From the NCBI GenBank assembly GCA_028565635.1, contig JAOXYB010026479.1, positions 1 to 15,733 of the forward strand: 15,733 bases of DNA, in the 5' to 3' direction. Positions 8,201-13,631 of the stretch are shown here, piece by piece. The position numbers and the translations under genes were made by a program. Origin of the DNA: Phoronis ovalis (lineage: Eukaryota > Phoronida > Phoronidae). A model generated the notes under the pieces. That model made no database searches. It saw nothing but the letters and a program-made list of their open reading frames with translations, and was not told where the DNA came from. How positions within the stretch are numbered: position 1 is the first letter of the stretch; every line of letters starts with the position of its first letter.

Positions 8201-8856
8201 ACACATATTAGATTATAGTGTTTACTTTGTTTGCAATTGCATAATTATGACTAATATGACTAATGAAATTTTAAATTTCAGGCGAATACCGGAAAAAATT
8301 CAAAAAAATGGCTGATGATCTTGAAGATAAAGATGTACCTGGATTTAAACTCCTCCTATCTGGTCATGTTGGAAATAAAAAAGACTTTAAGTTAGCAGCA
8401 GATAATTTATCCATATTCAGACTACTAGAAGCTGAAAGCATAATTGGAGAACAGAATACTTCATTACTTTTTCACATTTTTGAATGTATGAGATTGCCTA
8501 AACTACAAGACTTGTGCAAGAAAACAGATTCAGACGGTAAATGTACAAAACCAAAGCATGTATCTGAGCTCTTGTATAGAGAAGCTAAGAAACTATCGAA
8601 AAATGACATAGCAGGCCTTGTTTATTTATTTAAAGAAGAAATTGGTGATCAACAGCTAGCTAAAGAGATAACAGACAATGGAGATAGTATTTTATTTTTT
8701 GAAAATTTGCGACAAAAATATTCAACTGATAAACAGTTCTTGTCTGATTTAGGCAAAAAAACAAAACTACCAGTTGCTGCATCAGTAAATAAATTTCTCC
8801 ATGAACACAGCGGGAAGTGCTTAGAATGCAGAGAACAAATGCTAACGAGCATTTAA
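2222..8856 (+). CDS. Receptor A: TNF-receptor-superfamily protein with tandem cytoplasmic DEDs (complete, 7 exons)
   Basis: The joined exons are 2222-2284, 3485-3833, 4435-4650, 5907-5987, 6991-7302, 7889-7948 and 8282-8856, giving 551 residues. Every intron is GT-AG; phases are 0,1,1,1,1,1 and the frame stays open. Order: signal peptide (about 1-24), four cysteine-rich domains (38-190, 18 cysteines), Ser/Thr/Pro-rich stalk (about 194-249), transmembrane helix (250-273) followed by Arg-Lys-Arg-Arg-Lys, a low-complexity juxtamembrane region (279-361), DED1 (about 362-438), DED2 (about 456-534) and a Cys/His tail. The ectodomain resembles CD40 most closely, including a shared Trp-Asn-Arg in CRD2. 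I see no death domain. Family knowledge predicts a type I receptor for a TNF-like ligand. The DEDs suggest direct recruitment of DED proteins such as caspase-8, which is inference. An in-frame TAG lies upstream of the chosen ATG. Confidence 0.88.
2285..3484 (+). other. Receptor A intron 1
   Basis: A 1.2-kb phase-0 intron running from GTAAGT to a TTGTAG acceptor. It holds a degenerate short-repeat cluster (2781-2857, listed separately) and GC-richer patches around 2510-2570 and 2640-2660 that look like old inserted repeats. Open frames here lack splice logic and are not called. Confidence 0.75.
2781..2857. repeat. Degenerate 15-nt repeat cluster in intron 1 of receptor A
   Basis: Three related units sit at 2781-2795 (GCGAGCAGCGAGCAT), 2821-2835 (CCGAGCAGTGAGCAT) and 2843-2857 (TCGAGTAGTGAGCTT). 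CTCGATC just before the second unit is mirrored by GATCGAG at the start of the third. The family is unknown to me. Confidence 0.6.
3485..3833 (+). CDS. Receptor A exon 2: CRD1, CRD2 and most of CRD3
   Basis: Residues 22-137 plus one base (phase 1, donor ATG|GTGAGC at 3834). Cysteines are at 38, 41, 51, 61 (CRD1), 64, 80, 83, 86, 98, 106 (CRD2), and 108, 122, 128 (CRD3). CRD1 lacks the first cysteine pair seen in CD40, leaving a B-type module. CRD2 has the full six cysteines and carries Trp74-Asn-Arg as in CD40. Asn97-Cys-Thr is a possible N-glycosylation site. Packing nearly three CRDs in one exon contrasts with the more divided exons of many vertebrate TNF receptors. Confidence 0.9.
3834..4434 (+). 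other. Receptor A intron 2
   Basis: A 601-nt phase-1 intron running from GTGAGC to TTATCACAG. It is AT-rich. I see no internal feature. Confidence 0.8.
4435..4650 (+). CDS. Receptor A exon 3: end of CRD3 and CRD4
   Basis: It is 216 nt, phase 1 in and out. Cys146 closes CRD3. Cys149, 165, 171 and 190 make an A1-B1-type CRD4 with the family's Gly-x-x-Phe-Ser, Gly and Asp-x-Val-Cys landmarks, close to the last CRD of CD40. N-glycosylation sequons occur at Asn183, Asn192 and Asn201. The donor AAAG|GTAAGT is strong. Confidence 0.9.
4651..5906 (+). other. Receptor A intron 3
   Basis: A 1.26-kb AT-rich phase-1 intron ending in GTTTTAG. It has short TA-rich stretches around 5340-5390. I see no gene or clear repeat family. 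Confidence 0.75.
5907..5987 (+). CDS. Receptor A exon 4: extracellular stalk
   Basis: It is 81 nt, phase 1 in and out, and encodes about 27 residues rich in Ser, Thr and Pro with no cysteine. This is typical of the O-glycosylated stalk between the CRDs and the membrane. It was placed by frame continuity, an acceptor after a T-rich tract and a TTAG|GTAACA donor. It is the shortest exon without a diagnostic motif apart from exon 6, so its limits are less certain. Confidence 0.75.
5988..6990 (+). other. Receptor A intron 4
   Basis: A 1-kb phase-1 intron ending in TGTGTTTCAG. A GC-richer island at about 6350-6540 ends in a run of ten C (6519-6528) followed by a purine tract. It resembles the remains of an inserted element. 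It has open frames on both strands but no family I recognise. Confidence 0.7.
6991..7302 (+). CDS. Receptor A exon 5: transmembrane helix and juxtamembrane tail
   Basis: It is 312 nt, phase 1 in and out. Asn241-Ala-Thr is a sequon. Residues 250-273 form one hydrophobic helix, followed by the stop-transfer cluster Arg-Lys-Arg-Arg-Lys (274-278), which fixes type I topology. The cytoplasmic part is Ser/Thr/Gln-rich. Pro318-Val-Gln-Asn-Thr resembles the TRAF-binding Pro-Val-Gln-Glu-Thr of CD40 but has Asn instead of the key Glu. The donor is ACA|GTAAGT. Reading into the intron adds Ser-Lys and stops at once. Confidence 0.88.
7303..7888 (+). other. Receptor A intron 5
   Basis: A 586-nt phase-1 intron. 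It opens with GTAAGTAA, which contains an in-frame stop, and ends in TACTTTAG. A 79-codon open frame at 7393-7632 has no splice support and is treated as chance. Confidence 0.75.
7889..7948 (+). CDS. Receptor A exon 6: cytoplasmic linker
   Basis: It is 60 nt, phase 1 in and out, and encodes a Ser/Lys/Gly-rich linker (about residues 341-360) between the membrane region and the DEDs. It was placed by an acceptor with a good pyrimidine tract, an ACAG|GTAATG donor and frame fit to both neighbours. It carries no domain, so it could be skipped or be an alternative exon. Confidence 0.7.
7949..8281 (+). other. Receptor A intron 6
   Basis: A 333-nt phase-1 intron ending in AATTTCAG. It includes the duplicated 11-mer AAGCATAGTAA/AAGCATAGTAC at about 8164-8181. 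Nothing else was seen. Confidence 0.7.
8282..8856 (+). CDS. Receptor A exon 7: tandem death effector domains and stop
   Basis: Residues 361-551. DED1 (about 362-438) aligns by eye with FADD's DED almost without gaps: Phe-Lys-Leu-Leu-Leu of helix 2, Gly-His-Val-Gly, Leu-Ser-Ile-Phe, and Leu-Leu-Phe of helix 5. DED2 (about 456-534) aligns with caspase-8 DED2: Leu-Leu-Tyr of helix 1, Val-Tyr-Leu-Phe-Lys-Glu-Glu-Ile of helix 2, and Phe-Leu-x-x-Leu of helix 5. The helix-2 acid of the charge triad is present in both (Asp378, Asp469), but the RxDL partner motif is absent in both. The first residues of DED1 helix 1 lie between the acceptor and the first Met (8308), so a start at that Met would cut the domain; this supports splicing to exon 6. 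The tail has His-x-His-x3-Gly-Lys-Cys-x2-Cys-like spacing. Confidence 0.87.
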
Positions 8857-8993
8857 AGCCAATTTTAGTAGGCATGTGGAGGACTGGAGTGTTGTAAATC
8901 ATTATTCTAATCAGTAAAATTAATCTCTCTGTTTGTCGGTATTAGTCTCCAACCAATTTAGAAACTTAAATTTGTTTAGCATTGTTTTCTGGA

Positions 8994-8999
8994 ATTAAA
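8994..8999 (+). terminator. Candidate poly(A) signal of receptor A
   Basis: ATTAAA, the commonest variant of AATAAA, lies 138 nt past the stop codon. The DNA is AT-rich, so this match is weak evidence. Another ATTAAA occurs near 9325. Confidence 0.25.
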
Positions 9000-9044
9000 T
9001 TTAAAATTATGAAAGTATTGTTAATTATTAAAAAGTACAAAACT

Positions 9045-9066
9045 ATTTATGCATTTGTGCATAAAT
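9045..9066 (+). other. Perfect 9-bp hairpin downstream of receptor A
   Basis: ATTTATGCA (9045-9053) and TGCATAAAT (9058-9066) are exact reverse complements around the loop TTTG. It lies 189 nt after the stop codon, in the 3' UTR if the transcript passes the first poly(A) candidate. No known element is recognised. Confidence 0.55.
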
Positions 9067-9184
9067 ATAAATGAGAAAATATGTAAATTGTTAGTCAAGA
9101 TTACTGCCACAACAGTTTTTAATTGTTTCACAGTATTAGTTTCTACAGTGTTGGCATTTTAATGTATAGTTATTTTTGCTACCA

Positions 9185-9486
9185 GCACAATTTAGTGCAA
9201 CTGGTGCTAGTTGTCAAAGAAACATTGTGCAGCTTGTGATAAGTATCCATAAAATATGTGATATATTTGTCATAAAGAGAAGCATTAGTAGTAGTATTAA
9301 TATATTTAGCTTTTTTGTCAGTCTATTAAAGTGCTCTTTTGCACTCTCTTTTTATGCTGGTGCAAATGTTCATGTCCGTCATAATTGATTGAAAAAATGT
9401 ATTATCTAAATATTTATTTTTGTTTCCTGTGATTATAGGCACGATTTTGTGCAAATGGTGCTTGTTAACAAAGACGTTTTGTGCAG
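9185..9486. repeat. Diverged direct duplicate pair
   Basis: 9185-9232 and 9439-9486 align along their length with several mismatches and a one-base gap. Both begin GCAC-(6 nt)-GTGC, continue with a GGTGCT/GTGCTT block and a CAAAGA block, and end TTGTGCAG or TTTTGTGCAG. Similarity seems to extend weakly to the right of each copy. Confidence 0.55.
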
Positions 9487-10388
9487 GGTTGATATGTCAT
9501 GGTCACATTGTTATATCTGTGAGATAAGATAACGAAGAAAAAAATTTAAGGCTTGTACTTTAAAAAGGTGGCAATTACAATCGGAAATTACTATTTTCTA
9601 CTGGATACTGTTATTTGATACCTGGGAAATGACCAGGTCATTTATTTATTGACTTTTAAGTCAAAATACAAATATTGTATTGTTGTTTGAAAATATATGA
9701 CAAACAAATTGTATAAAAATAATAAGCATATTATAGTATATGTGTTCATTTCCCTGACGATAAGGTATTACCAGTTTACTAATCTGGGGCTTGAGGTATA
9801 TATCTACGCAATTCCAATGGGCTGATTCCCAGGGCCGCTGTGTTATGACTAATATCACCTGATCATGCCTCAATAGTTATCACTGCAGTATAGTATATAC
9901 TGATGTCTCCCAGCAGCTTCAATAGCAACTAAGAATGCTTTTTATAAAATTTAGCTTGGAATAACGTTGACCCAGCCACAAATCAAGATATTCTCACTCA
10001 CGAATACCACGTGGTCATGAAATCGAATGCATGTATTTTTAACTCTATGCTATGGCCGATTGGAGACCGCCTAGTGCATGGAATTTTGTGGAAACTGTAC
10101 ACAGTAGAAATCTTCAGTTTTTTAGATAAAATTCCGTTAGAATCCCAGTTTAATAAAATATAGTCGTCCGTTTTCTTTTATTTTTGTGCGAAATTGCACA
10201 TCTAGGCTTGCTATTGGTACTTTAAAGGAATAAAAATACTGAGATGCGAGTCAGATAATACCAGTTAATATTAGTGCCTGAGAAGGAATACAACGTGGAA
10301 GAAACCCGATGGGTAGGAAGAACGCGTACCTTTAGCGGATAGAGCTATTGGCAATTTAATTCATAATAAACTACCACCTATTTATTAA

Positions 10389-10418
10389 TGATAATAATAA
10401 TAACAATAGTAACAACAA
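10389..10418. repeat. Imperfect AAT/AAC trinucleotide microsatellite
   Basis: A short run of AAT units grading into AAC and AGT units. It is a simple sequence with no coding meaning. Confidence 0.6.
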
Positions 10419-11310
10419 GAATGTTTGGGTAGAGAAATCCTTAGATACGAACCCTGAAAGTCAAAACTAAGAAATTTATAAAGTATTGTTGCGGCCGGTC
10501 ATCAAGCTTACACGGAAGCTGGTTAGTTAGAGCAAGATTTTCGTTTTCAGAATATTAAACTAATGGCAGTTTATGATATTTACAGATACTATAAATGTGC
10601 ACGAGTAAAGGGCAAAACTAAATTAGTACAAAATAAATTATATTTTTCCTTTTACAGTAAAACAAATGAATATTTACTGCGCAAGAAAATAACTTTGATT
10701 CTAGCGAAAACAAAACACAATTGTGCGCAACAAAGACGTGCCTGGTATTTTTAAATGACACTTGCATGAAGCTGTTTTTGATGGTTTTTATCATACCTAA
10801 ATCTGACCTTTAAAAATAAATTATTGAAACGGACCAGGCGAAATTAGGTTATCACTTGTAATATAAGGTCATAGTTTGATATTGATAACCACCGTGAGTG
10901 ACACGAATATATAGGATGAAGTTAATACAATTATTTTAATCGGTAATTCCTTATATTAATTTAGTTGCAATTCAATTGATTGATAAAACAATTATTATTA
11001 TTAAATGACTACCTAACGGATCAGGAGTACAAAGGACACAATTTTAATTTTTAAGGCGTCATAATACTCCTTTCGTCCTTTGCACTGGCATTCTTGGTGG
11101 GTTTTGCTTAAAGATGTACTCTGTAGAGAGGGACTGGCACACATTTAAGCTTTTTAAATTGAAATTTATCAAAACTTGTTTGGATTTTTATTTGAGGTAG
11201 TACTTTACTGAGAGTATATGATACATAATAATCTTCAGTTCTTATTATCTGGGTTTTTTTTCGCGCAACATTTGGGATGTGTATAATAATTTATGTTACT
11301 ATAGAAGTGG

Positions 11311-11757
11311 ATGGGAAAGTCATTTGTATACGACAGTATTAAAGTTTTGGAAAGAATCTCAGCCGTTCACTATGCACTGTTCAGAGCGACGCTTCATGCC
11401 ATCGGGCGGAGATCAATGCTTGCTATAATTAGCCTAGACCATCCCAGAAAATACCTACGAGAGGGGAAACCCCTGAGAAATAAGCATTCACCAAAGAAAA
11501 AAGAGTGCGATTGCGACACCTCTATTTTCGTCTTAAAAAGCAGTGATATCCCAAGTGTAATAACGACATTTAATTTTTTAGAGCTTCACAAGGCTTATAA
11601 CAGGCGTAGGAATATAATTGACCCTATGTCACATAGATTGACCCGAACGGTAAATAAATATATGAATCATCATATTTTGGAGCACCAGTTGCGCAACATG
11701 TATCTGTCAATGGGACGCTATGGGATGACACCCTTCAATCTTTTCGACGATTTCTGA
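11311..11757 (+). CDS. Hypothetical protein, 148 codons, unrecognised
   Basis: This is an unbroken single-exon frame from ATG to TGA, clearly richer in G+C than its surroundings, which favours real coding sequence. The product is basic, with a Lys-rich block near residues 56-64, then Cys-Asp-Cys-Asp, and His/Arg/Tyr-rich helical-looking stretches toward the end. I see no signal peptide, membrane segment or known domain. It ends 25 nt before receptor B's ATG, in another frame, on the same strand. A TAG sits two codons upstream of its ATG, inside a weak acceptor-like ACTATAG. A phase-0 donor-like ACG|GTAAAT at 11649/11650 could in principle join it to receptor B exon 2. It may be a lineage-specific gene, an upstream frame in receptor B's leader, or an exon of another gene. 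Confidence 0.4.
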   Translation: MGKSFVYDSIKVLERISAVHYALFRATLHAIGRRSMLAIISLDHPRKYLREGKPLRNKHSPKKKECDCDTSIFVLKSSDIPSVITTFNFLELHKAYNRRRNIIDPMSHRLTRTVNKYMNHHILEHQLRNMYLSMGRYGMTPFNLFDDF

Positions 11758-11782
11758 CCTTGTTAACACGATCAGACGAAAA

Positions 11783-11845
11783 ATGGAACTTTTGGAAGGC
11801 ATTTCTCTAATTGTATTGCTTTTCAATTCTGTTAATATTCAAGTA
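11783..11845 (+). CDS. Receptor B exon 1: signal peptide
   Basis: It is 63 nt, 21 codons, phase-0 donor GTA|GTAAGT. An acidic start is followed by a Ile-Ser-Leu-Ile-Val-Leu-Leu-Phe hydrophobic core. Length and phase equal those of receptor A exon 1. An upstream 148-codon frame ends 25 nt before this ATG, so another true start or leader exon is possible. Confidence 0.75.
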
Positions 11846-13631
11846 GTAAGTATTAATTACTATCGTTTGCAACGAAACTATGATCTTCTTTTGCTTGCTT
11901 CATTTGATGTACAAGCTAAGATAATCATTAAAATATTAACAAATTATGAGATGTATATATATATATAGTTTTCATCCTGCGACCTGAGTCAATGAAACTT
12001 TACTTTAAGTTTTTTATTAACATCACGTTGTAGAAACAGTGCCTGGTATATTTACATACAGTATAGTATGTCTTTGATTATATGGTTGTGGTATTTCGGC
12101 TCGGAATGAACAGATTTCTAGTGACTTTTGGGAAAAAAACACCCCTAACAAAGTGTCACACCTCCAAAAAACCTACCCTTTTCGTAATTTTAGCCAAAAA
12201 CCAGACCCTAAGCGCGTAACGCGCGTTCAGTTAGGCTCGTTAAGCTCCGGCGGTTCGAAAAACATACCCTTTCACGCGAAATTTTGTTGGAACATGCGTA
12301 CCCACTTTCATTTTGACTGTCCCCCCGGGGGGGCTAGTTTGTGATACCAATTGGACATATGACAGCCCATGGTTTGGAGAGTTGACACGTACTGAGGTCA
12401 AAAAGCATTTATTTGGAATTATCTTGGTTGACACAGGTATAGTGTCCCGTCATTGTTTATAACTATATGTTAATTAAAATAATGATATCTTTTTGCTTTT
12501 TTTATTAATTTTTAGGTACATGCACAAAATGAGGCACAACACTTTTACCTTATTGAAATTAATGGACAGGCCGTGAATTGCAGCCTCTGTGCCCCTGGCT
12601 CTCATCGTGTTGAACACTGCAAACCTACTGACCCATATTCTACCCTCTGTAAGCCTTGCCAGCTTGGTACAGAATACATGGATTATTGGAACAGAGCCAT
12701 ACGGTGTGCAACATGCAGCTCCTGCACTAGAAAGGATGAACACATAAAAACAATATGTACAAGAACAAAAAATACAGTATGTGAATGTAATAAACAGTTT
12801 TACTTAAAAAGTAAATATTACTCGTTCTGTTCACCCCATTTTCAATGTGGATATGGCTTGGGTGTTTCAAAGCATGGTAAGTATCTATCCCTGTTTTTTT
12901 ATGATTTCAACTTTTTTCGTAGGCATACATTACAAGCAGCAATCCAACCAAAAGCTTTCAAGGTTACCAAAATAAGACAAATAATAATGTTAATTTAAAA
13001 GTATAAATTAAGTAACTGAAATCTTTATTGCCATTTCTTATAATCATCCAATCTGAAAAAAGCAAATTCTGTTTTTTCAAATATTTTTTTTAATCATTAG
13101 ACGTCATTATTTTAATTAAGGAAACTGCTAAATAGAACCCACCTTATGTAGAAATCTTTCTACTGTAAAAAATAGATACAAGACATAGCAAGTCTGAGAA
13201 AACTGCTACTTCAGTGATAGATTTTTAAGTTTTTCTTTAGTGGATTGTGTTTTTTCACAAGCAAAACAGTTATGTGATAAAAGAATAAAAACAATGAAAA
13301 TATTATTTAGGCTGAAAATAAATGTTGACTGAATTCATGAAATTGAGGGAAGATAATGTTAGTAACTATATATTCAAATGATTGTGTTCTTCAAATCATT
13401 CTTGCCATCCATTGTAATAAATCAATTAGTGTGTTACAGGTACAGCTGAAAGTGATGTTGAATGCATAAAGTGTGTTGATGGTGAGACATTCTCTGACCA
13501 TATCTCCACTACAGATGAGTGCACTAACTTAACAAGATGTGAAGATAATGGCCTTATACTAGTACAGCGAGGAAACACAGAACAGGACAATGTGTGTTCT
13601 AATAAAACAACTTCAGCAAAGCCGATCAAAG
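11783..13631 (+). CDS. Receptor B: tandem TNF-receptor paralogue (5' part, exons 1-3)
   Basis: Exons 11783-11845, 12516-12876 and 13440-13631 give 205 codons plus one base, phases 0, 1, 1 as in receptor A. The protein has a signal peptide (exon 1) and four CRDs with cysteines at 43, 46, 56, 66; 69, 85, 88, 91, 102, 110; 112, 126, 132, 150; and 153, 169, 175, 194, the same pattern as A. By eye, about 72 of 109 aligned exon-2 positions match A. B has five more residues before the first Cys, one fewer in CRD2, and an exon 3 shorter by 24 nt (no counterpart of the end of A's exon 3). Sequons are at Asn42, Asn171 and Asn196. Stalk, membrane and cytoplasmic exons lie past the right edge, so whether B carries DEDs cannot be seen. 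Confidence 0.85.
11846..12515 (+). other. Receptor B intron 1
   Basis: A 670-nt phase-0 intron ending in ATTTTTAG. It includes a short (TA)n run at about 11952-11967 and a GC-rich insertion-like block at about 12130-12345 that stands out from the AT-rich background. Confidence 0.75.
12130..12345. repeat. GC-rich putative inserted repeat in receptor B intron 1
   Basis: The block is C- and G-rich and includes a GCGCG-TAA-CGCGC inverted repeat near 12211-12223, a CCGGCGG patch near 12247 and a C6G7 palindromic run near 12322-12334. Composition and abrupt edges suggest a mobile-element fragment. No family or terminal repeat is identified. Confidence 0.4.
12516..12876 (+). CDS. Receptor B exon 2: CRD1, CRD2 and most of CRD3
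   Basis: 361 nt, ending phase 1 at ATG|GTAAGT. It matches receptor A exon 2 in limits, with both ending in Val-Ser-Lys-His plus a split Gly codon, and in 13 cysteines. Trp79-Asn-Arg of CRD2 is kept. Confidence 0.9.
12877..13439 (+). other. Receptor B intron 2
   Basis: A 563-nt phase-1 intron from GTAAGT to GTGTTACAG. It is AT-rich. Reading through from exon 2 meets a stop at 12996-12998. No internal feature was seen. Confidence 0.8.
13440..13631 (+). CDS. Receptor B exon 3: end of CRD3 and CRD4
   Basis: 192 nt, phase 1 in and out, donor AAAG|GTGAGT. Cys150 closes CRD3; Cys153, 169, 175 and 194 form CRD4 with Phe-Ser and Asp-Asn-Val-Cys as in A. It is 24 nt shorter than A's exon 3, the difference lying after the last cysteine. 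Confidence 0.88.

Larger units (their letters stand above)
8857..11310. other. Intergenic region between receptor A and the 148-codon frame
   Basis: It is AT-rich and mostly featureless. It contains the 3' UTR of receptor A, a hairpin at 9045-9066, a diverged duplicate pair at 9185-9232 and 9439-9486, and an AAT/AAC-rich microsatellite near 10389-10418. Short open frames here have no codon or domain support. Confidence 0.55.

Noticed and set aside
8308-8856. A separate intronless DED-only gene starting at the Met at 8308.
   Set aside because: It would cut off DED helix 1, and a phase-matched acceptor sits directly upstream. It is kept only as an alternative to test.
8649-8902. Two minus-strand open frames over exon 7.
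   Set aside because: They are shadows of the DED-coding exon on the other strand.
12153-12434. Overlapping plus and minus open frames in receptor B intron 1.
   Set aside because: They arise from the GC-rich repeat-like block, which has few stop codons by composition; no domain.
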